61,490 bases of DNA from JBJXGV01 sp046160485 (GCA_046160485.1 JBJXGV010000056.1:1-61490), one strand, 5' to 3'. Shown: positions 37,902-46,611, counted from the stretch's first letter. The notes: generated by a model from the sequence alone, not told the origin. A program made the numbers and translations.

Positions 37902-39452
37902 TCAGCGGTTCGCTGCGGTGATGCGCGCGGCGAGGCCGCGCCACGTCTCGACGACTTCGCTCGCGCCGTCGGTGAGATTCGAGAGGACGATGAGCGTCCA
38001 GCCGGAGTCGAGTGAGATGCGCACCGACGCGCCGACGCCGGGGAAGCCGCCCGAGTGGCCGACGTTGCGCGCGCCGCCGCGGCCGCGCTCGATCGAGAAG
38101 CCATAGCCGTAGTCGCCGCCCATCGGCGTGGCGATGCGCGGCGCGAGGAGCGAGTCGGTCGTCGCAGCGGCGACGAGTTGGTGGCGCGTTAGCGCGTTCG
38201 CGAACGCGAGCAGGTCGTCGACGTTCGAGTACGCGCCGCCCGCCGGCGTTCCGCGCAGCCCGTGCGCGAGCCCGTTCGTGTACCAGCCTTCGCCTTCGCG
38301 GCCGATCTCGCGCGCGCGGCAGTAGCCGACCGCGCGGTCCGCGATCACCGCGTCGTTCTCGTACCACGCCGTGCGTGTCATGCCCGCGCGCGCGAAGACC
38401 TCGTCGCGCACGAAGCCGTAGTAGTCGCGGCCCGATACCTTCTCGATGATCGCACCGAGTACCACGTAGCCGAGATTGCTGTAGCGGAACTCGGCGCCGG
38501 GCGCGCCCGCGATCTCGGCGCGCGCACAGAGCGGTTGGTACGACGCTACGTCGGGGAAGAGGCGCATCGTCTCGCCGTCGAAGACCTGATCGAGATAGTC
38601 GCCGAGGCCGGATGTGTGCGTGAGGAGTTGGCGCACGGTGACGCGCGCGGCGATTTCGGGCGCGAGCCAGCCGTCCAAGTGCTGCGCGACTGTGTCGTCC
38701 CAGCCGAGGCGGCCCGTTTCGACGAGGCGCGCGATCGCGACGCCCGTGAACATCTTGCTCGTCGATGCGAGCGAGAAGAGCGTCTCGGCGCGGTTCGGCG
38801 CGTGGAAGGCGCGGTCGGCCTCGCCGTGCGCGCGGCGGAGCACAGGCTCGCCGTTGCGCGCGAGCAGGAGCGCGCCCGAGAAGCGGCCGTCGTCGGCGAG
38901 GCTCGAGACGACGCGATCGAGTTCGGCGATCGCGTCCTCGGCGGAAAGTGGCGGCGCCTCGGAGCCGGTCGCGTCGGCCGGCGCGGGAAACAGGAAGATG
39001 CCGCTCACGCGATGCGGGACCTCGCGCTCGGCGCCCACGACGTAGCGAAGCGTGCGCGCCGCGTCGCGCCGCGATCGCACGAGCATGCCGACCTGCTCCG
39101 GCGCGGAGTCGAGCGCGCGGATCACATCCCATCCGCCGAAGTTCGCGTGCTGCTCGATCAAGAAGCCGAGGATGCCCGGGTCATTGGGTGAGGTGCGCAG
39201 CATTCCCGGCGTGAAGTTCTCGGCGGCGTACGCGCGCAGGCCGGTCGAGTCGCCCGCGTTGATGAACGCGATGATCTTCGCGAAGTGGCGGCCGGCGGGT
39301 GTTTCGGGGATCGCGGCGTCGTCAGAGCCGGCGGCGCAGATCCCCGCGCCCGCCGATCCGAGCGCCATCACGACCACGAGCGCGATTACGAGCGCGAGCG
39401 CGGAGACGAAGTTGCCCGCGGGGGAGAGTCCGCGGCAACCGATGCGAATCAA
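37902..39452 (-). CDS. serine beta-lactamase-fold hydrolase (class C/esterase-like)
   Basis: 516 residues: membrane or signal helix (FVSALALVIALVVVMALGSAGAG), a DUF3887-like region, then a beta-lactamase/transpeptidase-fold domain with SxxK at Ser230-Lys233 (STSK), the YSN motif in EFRYSNLGY, and GHSGG near the end taking the KTG position. Such proteins are mostly esterases or D-aminopeptidases of cell-wall or secondary metabolism; nothing here indicates antibiotic resistance. The TTG at 39452 is preferred because GGAG lies 7 bases upstream; a GTG at 39458 is the alternative. It is divergent from the carbonic anhydrase gene. Confidence 0.85.
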   Translation of the reverse strand: MIRIGCRGLSPAGNFVSALALVIALVVVMALGSAGAGICAAGSDDAAIPETPAGRHFAKIIAFINAGDSTGLRAYAAENFTPGMLRTSPNDPGILGFLIEQHANFGGWDVIRALDSAPEQVGMLVRSRRDAARTLRYVVGAEREVPHRVSGIFLFPAPADATGSEAPPLSAEDAIAELDRVVSSLADDGRFSGALLLARNGEPVLRRAHGEADRAFHAPNRAETLFSLASTSKMFTGVAIARLVETGRLGWDDTVAQHLDGWLAPEIAARVTVRQLLTHTSGLGDYLDQVFDGETMRLFPDVASYQPLCARAEIAGAPGAEFRYSNLGYVVLGAIIEKVSGRDYYGFVRDEVFARAGMTRTAWYENDAVIADRAVGYCRAREIGREGEGWYTNGLAHGLRGTPAGGAYSNVDDLLAFANALTRHQLVAAATTDSLLAPRIATPMGGDYGYGFSIERGRGGARNVGHSGGFPGVGASVRISLDSGWTLIVLSNLTDGASEVVETWRGLAARITAANR

Positions 39453-39597
39453 GGCCACTCTCCATTCCGACGATAAGTATGGATAGCGCACGAACGGTGA
39501 CGCGCCGCTGTTGCGGCTGCGGCGCCGTATTCGATGTGCATCGAAGCCGCGTGAATTCGCGCGGCGCTGACCCCATCGTTCGGAGGATCTCATCACA

Positions 39598-40641
39598 ATG
39601 ACACGCCGGTTTCCAGGTTTGACGGTTTGCGCGGGCGCGGTGTTCATGGTCGCGTCGGCGTGCGGGGATGTTTGCGCGTCGGGAGCGGCGCATGGTGCGG
39701 CGGCGGCGACGCACGCGGCGCACGGCGATGCGGCGCACGGCGCGAGCGCGAGTACGGCCGCGGCGCCCGCAGCGCACCGCGTGAAGAGCGACGTCTCCGC
39801 CGAAGAGGCGCTCAAAGAACTCATCACGGGCAACGGGCGGTTCGTCACGGGCACACCGTCGCACGTGAACCAGGATTCGGCGCGCCGCCAGGCGCTCGCC
39901 GGCGGACAGAAGCCGCACGCGATCATCCTCTCGTGCAGCGATTCGCGCGTCCCGCCGGAGATCCTCTTCGATCGCGGCCTCGGCGACGTGTTCGTCGTAC
40001 GCGTCGCGGGCAACGTGCTCTCCGACGTCGCGACGGCGAGCATCGAGTACGCGGTGGAGCACTTGGGCGCGCCGCTCATCGTCGTGATGGGCCACGAGTC
40101 GTGCGGCGCCGTGAAGGCCGCGCTCACGCTCAAGGCCGAGGACGCCGGCTCGTTCGACCTCACGTCGCTCGTCGCGTCGATTCAGCAGAACCTCGCGATG
40201 CCGCGCGCCGACGCGCACGACGACGACGCGCACGCGGACGCGAAGGAGAGTGGCAAGGACAAGGAGCACGACAAAGGGCACGACAAGGGCAAGAGTTCGA
40301 AGGGGAGCCACGATGAACACGGCGACGATGCGGCGCACGGCGGAGGCGAAACGGATGCGCACGGCGACACGCACGCCGCCGATCGCGCCACCGCGAACGC
40401 ACTCATCGCCGCTGCCGACCCGCGCCTCGTCGAGCCCGTGAAGGCGAACGTCGATGCCGTCGTCGCGCACCTCATGAAGCGCTCGACCATCGTGCGGCAC
40501 GCCGTCGACGAGGGCCACATCGCGATCGTCCCCGCGATCTATCGCCTGTCGAGCGGCGAGGTCGACTTCTGGAACGAGCCGTGGAGTCGCAAGCCGCACG
40601 GCGGCGACACGGCCGTAGCGAAGCGGTCCGCGAAGCACTAG
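39598..40641 (+). CDS. exported beta-carbonic anhydrase with His/Asp-rich insert
   Basis: 347 residues. Secretion signal with possible lipidation (FMVASAC), then a His/Ala-rich spacer. The beta-class catalytic set is complete: Cys113-x-Asp115-x-Arg117 (SCSDSR) and His166-x-x-Cys169 (GHESC). About 60 residues at 203-263 form a His/Asp/Lys-rich insert (HDDDAHAD, KDKEHDKGHDKGK, HDEHGDDAAHGGG) not found in usual family members of about 220 residues; it resembles metal-buffering tails. It hydrates CO2 in the periplasm. GGAGG lies 11 bases before the ATG, and the gene is followed by a strong hairpin at 40659-40680. Confidence 0.9.
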   Translation: MTRRFPGLTVCAGAVFMVASACGDVCASGAAHGAAAATHAAHGDAAHGASASTAAAPAAHRVKSDVSAEEALKELITGNGRFVTGTPSHVNQDSARRQALAGGQKPHAIILSCSDSRVPPEILFDRGLGDVFVVRVAGNVLSDVATASIEYAVEHLGAPLIVVMGHESCGAVKAALTLKAEDAGSFDLTSLVASIQQNLAMPRADAHDDDAHADAKESGKDKEHDKGHDKGKSSKGSHDEHGDDAAHGGGETDAHGDTHAADRATANALIAAADPRLVEPVKANVDAVVAHLMKRSTIVRHAVDEGHIAIVPAIYRLSSGEVDFWNEPWSRKPHGGDTAVAKRSAKH

Positions 40642-40658
40642 GCGTCGCGAAACACTAA

Positions 40659-40680
40659 GCGCGGGGCGATCGCCCCGCGC
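40659..40680 (+). terminator. strong hairpin after carbonic anhydrase gene
   Basis: Perfect palindrome: GCGCGGGGCG (40659-40668), AT, CGCCCCGCGC (40671-40680), 18 bases after the stop. No T-run follows, as is common in this GC-rich DNA. Confidence 0.6.
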
Positions 40681-40686
40681 CGCGGC

Positions 40687-40921
40687 TCAGCTCCCGCGAT
40701 GCACGCCCGGCGCCTCGCAGCCCGTGCGCTCGACGAACTCGACGTAGGCGCCCGGGTGCGCGAGCGGCGTTGGTCGGCTCGTCCATGAGCAGCACGTCGG
40801 CGCGCCCCAGAAGCACGCGCGCCATGCCCACCCGCATTCTCCAGCCACCGGAGAGGCCAGCGACATCCTGATCGATCTGCGTCTCGTCGAACTGGAACGA
40901 CGCCTCGACGAAGAGAACCTG
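40687..40921 (-). pseudogene. scrambled remnant of an ABC-F ATPase gene
   Basis: Three segments of the ABC-F gene at 43523-45175 are joined with the middle parts missing. 40687-40769 matches the gene's 3' end (43523-43606), including the stop and the last residues VEFVERTGCEAPGVHRGS. About 40770-40891 matches 44607-44728 (Walker-B side, GGWRMRVGMARVLLGRADVLLMDEPTN). About 40892-40921 matches 45107-45136 near the start (QVLFVEASFQ). The two N-terminal pieces are fused in frame, while the 3' piece is out of frame, so no functional ATPase can result. Orientation is the same as the intact gene. The gap up to 41043 otherwise holds only the start region of the next gene. Confidence 0.85.
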
Positions 40922-41043
40922 CGAGGGTCCAGTCGCCTCCCTCCCCAACCTCGATCTCGAGTGGTATCATTTTCGCGTCCGAGGGCTCCCTCGGTATGCA
41001 ATCGGTGTTCGGGTCAGCGGCTCCCGCCGCGGGAGGTTCGCCC

Positions 41044-43509
41044 ATGCTTGCGCACCTCGGCTTCATCCTCGTCTCTCGTCGCCTCACTACCACTACGATC
41101 GGGCTCGCGGGTCTTCTCTTACTTCTGTCCCCGCCTCTCGCGAATGCGATCGATCCCGAGGACGTTCGTTGGTCGGACGCCTTCAATCAGCCCGGCGTCA
41201 ACTCGCAGGTCCTCGCGACCGTGGAGTGGAATGGATCGCTCTACGTCGGCGGTAGGTTCTCTCAAGCCGCAGGAACTCCCGCGCGGCGCGTCGCCGAATG
41301 GAACGGCTCGACCTGGGCGCCGCTCGGCGACGGACTCGGAGAGCCGGGTTTCTCCGACCAAGTGAACGATCTCGTCGTCTACCAAGGCACGCTCGTCGCG
41401 GCCGGCGACTTCGAGACGGCAAGCGGCACGCCCGTTCGAAACATCGCGCGATGGGACGGATCGAGCTGGACGAGCATTGGAACGGGAACGAACGGAACAA
41501 TCGAGAAGCTCGTCGCCTACAACGGGCTCTTGTTCGCGACGGGCACGTTCACGGAAGCGGGCGGCGTCCCGGTGAACTACATCGCGCGGTGGGACGGCCT
41601 AAGCTGGGGTCCCCTCGGAGCGGGACTTTCGTTTCCCGGGCAGGAGTCGGCGTTCCCGTCGGAGATGATCATGCACGGCAACGAGCTGATCGTAGGCGGT
41701 ACGTTTCGCGGCGCAGGCTTCGCGATCACGTACGGACTCGCGCGCTGGACCGGGGCGTCCTGGTTCCCGATCGGCAACTGGAACAGCAAGCAGCTCTACG
41801 TAACCTGGGCGCTCGCATCGCATGGCGGTTCGCTGTACGTGGTCGCATCGAACTTCGAGGTATGGCGCTGGGACGGCACGAGCTGGACTCTCGTTCCATC
41901 CCCGGGAGATCAAACCCACTCCCTCATGTCGTACGGCAGCGATCTTCTCGCCGGCGGCAATCTCTGGCCCTCGTCGGGAGATGTCGCGCGATGGGACGGC
42001 GCCTCGTGGACGCCGTTCGAGGGTCAGATCTCGACCCCCGTCGAGGAACTGGGGACCTACGCCGGCGACGTCGTGGCCGGCGGCGTCTTCATCGCGGCGG
42101 GGAACGAGGCCGCGCACGCCGTGGCTCGATGGAATGGCACACAGTGGACGGGCTTCGGAGAGGGCGGGGGACTCGACCGGAGCGTGCGCGCGTTCGCGAC
42201 GTACGGTGGCGATCTCATCGCCGGTGGCGATTTCAACTATGCCGAGGGGAGCGAGGGTCAGTATGTCGCGCGATGGGACGGCGCGGAGTGGAGTTCGATC
42301 GGGTCGGACGATCTCCGCAGTTACGTCGACGCGCTCTACGCCGAGGGCGGCGACCTCTACGCGGGCGGCCAGTTCATGTCGCTGTGGGGCAGCCCGTACA
42401 ACGCCATCGCGCATTGGGACGGTACCGCGTGGGACGATATGGACGGCGGCCTTCCTCCTCCCTTCATCGAAGACTATTCTCGAGTGCGGGCCATCACGCG
42501 CTACGCCGGAGGCATCGTCGCGGGCGGGCACTTCTATTCGTCGACGATGCCCGGCGGACAGAACTCGAACATCGCGAGTTGGAACGGCTCGGAGTGGAAC
42601 CGCATCGGCGGTTCGGACGGACTCGGCGGTTTCGACCACGACGTCCGCGCGCTCGCCGTCTATCAGGGCGATCTCATCGCAGGAGGGTTCTTCGCGGAAC
42701 CTGGCGTCGGCTCACACCTCGCGCGATGGACCGGGACCTCGTGGAGCGCGCTCGGCACGGGCGTTAACGCGGCGGTCAACGCGCTCGCCGTTTACCAAGA
42801 CAAGCTGATCGTCGGGGGCGCGTTCACCACCGCCGGCGGGCAGAGCGCCAGCTACATCGCTCAATGGGACGGCGCCAACTGGATGACGGTTGGAGGGGGC
42901 GTCAATGACGAGGTGTTCGCGCTCACGGTTCATGACGGCGATCTCTACGCGGGCGGGGACTTCACGCAGGTCGGCACGCAGGCCGCGCAGCGGATCGCAC
43001 GCTGGGACGGCGCGGCGTGGAGCACGCTCGGCTCCGGACTGACGCAGAAGCCCACATACGAAGGGGGCCCCGCGGTCTACGCGCTTCATTCGCATTCCGG
43101 CTACCTTTTCGTGGGAGGCAGCTTCGAGCGCGCGGGCGAGAAGCCTTCCTTCTTCATCGCTCAATGGAATCCCGCCGGTACGGGCGTCGATGACGGAGCC
43201 GCGGTGGCGGGGGCGCCCGCTTTGCGAATCTTAGACTCGAGCCCGAACCCCGTCATCGAGCACGGCTCGATTCGGTTCAGCGTGCCGCAAGCGGGTCCCG
43301 TCGCGATCACGCTGCACGACGCGAGTGGGCGGCTCGTCAGAGCGCTGTTCCGCGGCCACCTCGATCCCGGCGTGCACGAGACGTCCTGGGGAGCGACCGA
43401 CGAACGCGGCAATGCGCTCGCGTCCGGGGTCTACTTCGCACGCATCGAGGCCGGTGGCGTCAGCTCGAGCAAGAAGGTCGCGCTCGTTCGAGGAGGAAGA
43501 ACTCCGTAA
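41044..43509 (+). CDS. secreted propeller-like repeat protein with sorting domain
   Basis: 821 residues. Signal peptide LGFILVSRRLTTTTIGLAGLLLLLSPPLANA, then about 14 repeats of roughly 50 residues containing I-A-R-W-D-G-x-x-W-x-x-L-G followed by L-Y-V-G-G-x-F, a kelch-like or delta-60-like propeller pattern. The C-terminus is a sorting domain: ILDSSPNPVIEHGSIRF, LHDASGRLVRALFRG, GVYFARIEAGG. ATG 41044 has GGGAGG 7 bases upstream. The gene is bracketed by the ABC-F remnant on its left and the intact ABC-F gene on its right, in the same orientation as each other, suggesting it was inserted or duplicated with them. Confidence 0.85.
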   Translation: MLAHLGFILVSRRLTTTTIGLAGLLLLLSPPLANAIDPEDVRWSDAFNQPGVNSQVLATVEWNGSLYVGGRFSQAAGTPARRVAEWNGSTWAPLGDGLGEPGFSDQVNDLVVYQGTLVAAGDFETASGTPVRNIARWDGSSWTSIGTGTNGTIEKLVAYNGLLFATGTFTEAGGVPVNYIARWDGLSWGPLGAGLSFPGQESAFPSEMIMHGNELIVGGTFRGAGFAITYGLARWTGASWFPIGNWNSKQLYVTWALASHGGSLYVVASNFEVWRWDGTSWTLVPSPGDQTHSLMSYGSDLLAGGNLWPSSGDVARWDGASWTPFEGQISTPVEELGTYAGDVVAGGVFIAAGNEAAHAVARWNGTQWTGFGEGGGLDRSVRAFATYGGDLIAGGDFNYAEGSEGQYVARWDGAEWSSIGSDDLRSYVDALYAEGGDLYAGGQFMSLWGSPYNAIAHWDGTAWDDMDGGLPPPFIEDYSRVRAITRYAGGIVAGGHFYSSTMPGGQNSNIASWNGSEWNRIGGSDGLGGFDHDVRALAVYQGDLIAGGFFAEPGVGSHLARWTGTSWSALGTGVNAAVNALAVYQDKLIVGGAFTTAGGQSASYIAQWDGANWMTVGGGVNDEVFALTVHDGDLYAGGDFTQVGTQAAQRIARWDGAAWSTLGSGLTQKPTYEGGPAVYALHSHSGYLFVGGSFERAGEKPSFFIAQWNPAGTGVDDGAAVAGAPALRILDSSPNPVIEHGSIRFSVPQAGPVAITLHDASGRLVRALFRGHLDPGVHETSWGATDERGNALASGVYFARIEAGGVSSSKKVALVRGGRTP

Positions 43510-43522
43510 GCCACCGCGACGC

Positions 43523-45175
43523 TCAACTCCCGCGGTGCACGCCCGGCGCTTCGCAGCCCGTGCGCTCGACGAACTCGACGTAGGAGCCTGGGTACGCGAG
43601 CGGCGGTTGGGCCGGGATCGCATCGCCGTCGCCGGGGCGAAGCTCCAGCACGCGGTTGCTCAGGCCGCGAAGAAACGTGCGGTCGTGGCTCACGAAGAGC
43701 ATCGTCCCCTCGAAGTCCTTCAGCGCCGACACCAACATCTCCTTCGTCTCCAAGTCGAGGTGGTTGGTCGGCTCGTCGAGGATGAGGAAGTTGGGCGGAT
43801 GGAAAAGCATCCGCGCGATGACGAGCCGCGACTTCTCGCCGCCGGAGAGAACGCGGATCGGTTTGTCGGCCTCGCGCCCGGAGAACTGGAACGCGCCGAG
43901 GAGATTGCGGAGCGCGCCCTGGCTCGCGCCGGCGAAGTCGTGCTGCATCTGCTCGAACACCGTGAGCGCCGGGTCGAGTAGGTCGAGCGACTGCTGCGCG
44001 AAGTAGCCGATCTGCAGGCCGACGCCGAGGCGCACCGTGCCGGCGTCGGGCTGCTGTGCTCCGGCGATGAGCTTCAAGAGCGTCGTCTTGCCCGCACCGT
44101 TGCGCCCCATCACGCACCAACGCTCGCCGCGCCGGATCTTGAAGTCGAACGCGTCGTAGAGAACGCGCGCGCCGTAAGCCTTGCGCACGCCCGCGAGCTG
44201 CACGACCTCGTCGCCTGAGCGCGACGGCTGGCGGAAGTCGAACGCGACCACCTTGCGCCGTCGCGGCGGCTCGACCATCTCGATCTTCTCGAGCTTCTTG
44301 ACGCGGCTCTGCACCTGCGCGGCCTTCGCGGCGTGTGCGGCGAAGCGCTCGATGAATCGCCGCTCCTTCGCGAGCATCGCCTGCTGCCGCGCGAACGCCG
44401 CCTCGCGATTCGTCTCGGCGGCCGCCCGCTGCCTCATGTAGAAATCGTAGTCACCCGTGTGTGTGTTGAACTCGCCGCCGTCGATCTCGATGATGCGCTC
44501 CACGATCCGGTTCATGAAATCCTTGTCGTGGCACGTCATGAGGACGGCGCCGGAATATCCGCGGATGAAATCTTCGAGCCAGAGGATCGACTCGATGTCG
44601 AGGTGATTGGTCGGCTCGTCCATGAGGAGGACGTCGGGGCGGCCGAGAAGCACGCGCGCCATGCCGACGCGCATCTTCCAGCCGCCGGAGAGGCCCTCGA
44701 CGTCCTGATCGATCTGCGTCTCGTCGAAGCCGAGGCCGAGCAGCACCTCGCGGGCGCGCGCCTCGAGGTCGTAGCCGCCGCCGTGCTCGTACTCCTCCTG
44801 CACGTGGCCGAAGCGCTCGAGGATGCGGTCCATCTCGCCGGCCTGATCGGGATCGGCCATCGCGTGCTGTAGCGCCTCGAGTTCGTGATGCAGTTCGCCG
44901 AGCGTCCCGCTTCCCGCGATCGCTTCGTCAAGCACCGATCGCCCCGACATCTCGCCGATATCCTGGCGGAAGTAGCCGACGCTCACTCGATTCGGCAGCG
45001 TCACCTCGCCCTCGTCGGGGGATTCCTCTTCGGTGATCATGCGGAAGACGGTCGTCTTGCCCGCGCCGTTCGGCCCAACGAGCCCGACCTTCTCGCCCGG
45101 GTTGAGCTGGAACGACGCCTCGACGAAGAGCACCTGCCCGCCGTACGCCTTGCTGACATTATTGAAAGTGATCAT
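43523..45175 (-). CDS. ABC-F family ATPase
   Basis: 550-residue soluble protein with two ABC cassettes and no membrane part. First cassette: GPNGAGKTT, LSGGW, LLMDEPTNHLDIES. Second: GRNGAGKTT, LSGGEKSR, LILDEPTNHLDLET. The linker KKLEKIEMVEPPRRRKVVAF is the ABC-F interdomain linker. Family members act on the ribosome in translation control or antibiotic protection; the subtype cannot be fixed here. The ATG at 45175 starts MITFNNVSKAYGG; longer readings add Arg-rich sequence with no family character. It is convergent with the 41044 gene and divergent from the DUF378/fasciclin module. Confidence 0.9.
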   Translation of the reverse strand: MITFNNVSKAYGGQVLFVEASFQLNPGEKVGLVGPNGAGKTTVFRMITEEESPDEGEVTLPNRVSVGYFRQDIGEMSGRSVLDEAIAGSGTLGELHHELEALQHAMADPDQAGEMDRILERFGHVQEEYEHGGGYDLEARAREVLLGLGFDETQIDQDVEGLSGGWKMRVGMARVLLGRPDVLLMDEPTNHLDIESILWLEDFIRGYSGAVLMTCHDKDFMNRIVERIIEIDGGEFNTHTGDYDFYMRQRAAAETNREAAFARQQAMLAKERRFIERFAAHAAKAAQVQSRVKKLEKIEMVEPPRRRKVVAFDFRQPSRSGDEVVQLAGVRKAYGARVLYDAFDFKIRRGERWCVMGRNGAGKTTLLKLIAGAQQPDAGTVRLGVGLQIGYFAQQSLDLLDPALTVFEQMQHDFAGASQGALRNLLGAFQFSGREADKPIRVLSGGEKSRLVIARMLFHPPNFLILDEPTNHLDLETKEMLVSALKDFEGTMLFVSHDRTFLRGLSNRVLELRPGDGDAIPAQPPLAYPGSYVEFVERTGCEAPGVHRGS

Positions 45176-45339
45176 GAAGCTCGGGAGTGTAGCAGGTCCG
45201 ATCTCCGCGGCATCGCGCCGTTCGGCGCGGCTCGCGGATTTGCCGCTGAGCGCACTCACTCCGCGCCGCCGCATTCGTCCGCCCCGCCCGCCGTGCGTCC
45301 GCCAATACGCACCGTCGCAGTTGACTCAAGAGCCGCGAA

Positions 45340-45350
45340 TGTCCTGGACA
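45340..45350. promoter_or_regulatory. palindrome TGTCCTGGACA
   Basis: Perfect 5+1+5 palindrome sharing the TGTCC/GGACA arms with the larger palindrome at 45516-45537; probably a second site for the same regulator. Confidence 0.5.
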
Positions 45351-45500
45351 AAATCCACAGAAAAAAGCGTGGCGGCGACACAGATTCCCCCCGACCGGAC
45401 GCCGAAAAGAACAACAAGCGATTTATTTACAACGTATTAGACCCAGACTCTCCCTCCGACAAAAAAATCTCAAGTGTCCAGATTTATTTGCCGAAATACC

Positions 45501-45537
45501 TTGACAGGCGCAGCGTGTCCAGGTAATATCCTGGACA
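45501..45537 (+). promoter_or_regulatory. sigma-70-type promoter with palindromic operator around the -10
   Basis: TTGACA at 45501-45506 (consensus -35), a 17-base spacer, and TAATAT at 45524-45529 as -10. The -10 is framed exactly by TGTCCAGG (45516-45523) and CCTGGACA (45530-45537), a perfect 8-base inverted repeat. A protein bound there would block or reshape the promoter. It drives the DUF378 gene 80 bases downstream and probably the module behind it. The MerR/B12-type regulator at 48877 is the obvious candidate binder (inference). Confidence 0.75.
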
Positions 45538-45616
45538 TAACGAAACAGCAACCTGGTTCGCAACAGAGACAGCGCAAGCACCTCAACCCGGAAGAAGAAG
45601 AAGGAGGAAGGAAAAA

Positions 45617-45841
45617 ATGAAATCACTCGATGTCGTCGCGGCGGTGCTCCTCGTAGTGGGCGGACTCAACTGGGGCCTCGTCGGGCTCTTCGGCTTCGAT
45701 CTCGTCGCGTCGCTCTTCGGCGACATGACCGGACTCAGCCGTCTGGTGTACGGCCTCGTCGGTCTGAGTGCCGTGTATCAAGGCCTCTCGTGGAAGGCGA
45801 TTCAGCGCCGCTGGTACGGCATGGCGCCTCAGCCGGCGTAA
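45617..45841 (+). CDS. DUF378 membrane protein
   Basis: 74 residues with two transmembrane helices. The first half LDVVAAVLLVVGGLNWGLVGLFGFDLV carries the conserved GGLNWGLVG signature of DUF378 (YuzA-like) proteins; function unknown. A strong purine-rich ribosome site (GAAGGAGGAAGG) precedes the ATG, and the promoter at 45501 has near-consensus boxes, so high expression is expected. A 10-base stem follows at 45854-45887. Confidence 0.85.
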   Translation: MKSLDVVAAVLLVVGGLNWGLVGLFGFDLVASLFGDMTGLSRLVYGLVGLSAVYQGLSWKAIQRRWYGMAPQPA

Positions 45842-45853
45842 CACGGTCTTTCC

Positions 45854-45887
45854 GGCCGCGCGCACGCGCAGCTTGCGGCGCGCGGCC
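45854..45887 (+). terminator. hairpin after DUF378 gene
   Basis: GGCCGCGCGC (45854-45863) pairs with GCGCGCGGCC (45878-45887), 14-base loop, 13 bases after the stop; no T-run. It may terminate partially, letting some transcription into the fasciclin genes. Confidence 0.5.
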
Positions 45888-45959
45888 TCCTAGTCCTGAA
45901 CCAAAAGCTCTGCAAGTCCAACACGACTCGGATAACCGAGCAGAAAGGAAACAGCAAAC

Positions 45960-46559
45960 ATGAAGACGAAGTCGATCGCAGCGCTGGCTCTTCTCGCGGG
46001 GGCACTTCTTGCAGCCAACACAGCCAACGCCGACTGCGGAGCGCAGCACGCGTCCGCCGACACGAAGGCCACGAAGGAAGTGAAGGCAACCGCCGCTTCG
46101 AGCACCACGGCCGCGGCGGCGAAGACAGCCGACACGGCAGCACCGAAGAACATCGTCGAGACAGCGGTCGCGGCGGGTTCGTTCAACACGCTCGTCGCCG
46201 CGGTCAAGGCGGCGGGATTGGTCGAGACGCTCTCCGGTAAGGGGCCGTTCACGGTCTTCGCACCCACGGACGAGGCGTTCGCGAAGCTCCCGAAGGGCAC
46301 GCTCGAGGATCTGCTCAAGCCCGAGAACAAGGCGAAGCTCACTAGCATTCTCACCTACCACGTCGTCGCGGGAAGCGTGATGGCGGCGGATGTCGTCAAG
46401 CTCGAGTCCGCGAAGACGGCGAACGGGCAGTCCGTGAAGATTCATGTGAAAGACGGAAAGGTGATGCTCGGAGGTTCTCAGGTCGTGAAGACGGACATCG
46501 GCACGAGCAACGGCGTCATTCACGTGATCGACACGGTTCTTCTGCCCGCGGACAAGTAG
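45960..46559 (+). CDS. secreted fasciclin-domain protein
   Basis: 199 residues: signal peptide MKTKSIAALALLAGALLAANTANA, an Ala/Thr/Lys linker, then one fasciclin (FAS1) domain with the H1 box GPFTVFAPTDEAFAKLP, ILTYHVVAG, and the H2 box GVIHVIDTVLLP. FAS1 domains mediate adhesion or bind small ligands at the cell surface. The next gene encodes an almost identical domain without a signal peptide, so the two arose by tandem duplication. The ribosome site is AAAGGAAA. Confidence 0.9.
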   Translation: MKTKSIAALALLAGALLAANTANADCGAQHASADTKATKEVKATAASSTTAAAAKTADTAAPKNIVETAVAAGSFNTLVAAVKAAGLVETLSGKGPFTVFAPTDEAFAKLPKGTLEDLLKPENKAKLTSILTYHVVAGSVMAADVVKLESAKTANGQSVKIHVKDGKVMLGGSQVVKTDIGTSNGVIHVIDTVLLPADK

Positions 46560-46590
46560 CCGTCGGTCAGATCTCGTCACTAGTGATCGG

Positions 46591-46611
46591 GGCGCCGCTT
46601 CGAGCGGCGCC
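46591..46611 (+). terminator. hairpin between the fasciclin genes
   Basis: GGCGCCGCT (46591-46599), loop TCG, AGCGGCGCC (46603-46611), 31 bases after the stop. Perfect 9-base stem. Confidence 0.6.

Larger units (their letters stand above)
45176..45616. promoter_or_regulatory. AT-richer divergent control region
   Basis: 441 bases without a gene and with clearly lower GC than the rest of the window between 45340 and 45610. It contains TGTCCTGGACA (45340-45350), a half-site TGTCCA (45475-45480), the promoter/palindrome at 45501-45537 and the ribosome site GAAGGAGGAAGG just before 45617. It separates the ABC-F gene (minus) from the DUF378/fasciclin module (plus). Confidence 0.7.

Noticed and set aside
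37902..39452. Antibiotic-resistance beta-lactamase
   Set aside because: Fold motifs are present, but the protein is long, with an extra N-terminal domain, and has no resistance context; an esterase/peptidase-like role is more likely.
40655..40948. Small ABC ATPase gene
   Set aside because: The frame joins non-adjacent segments of the neighbouring ABC-F gene and lacks Walker A; it is a scrambled remnant.
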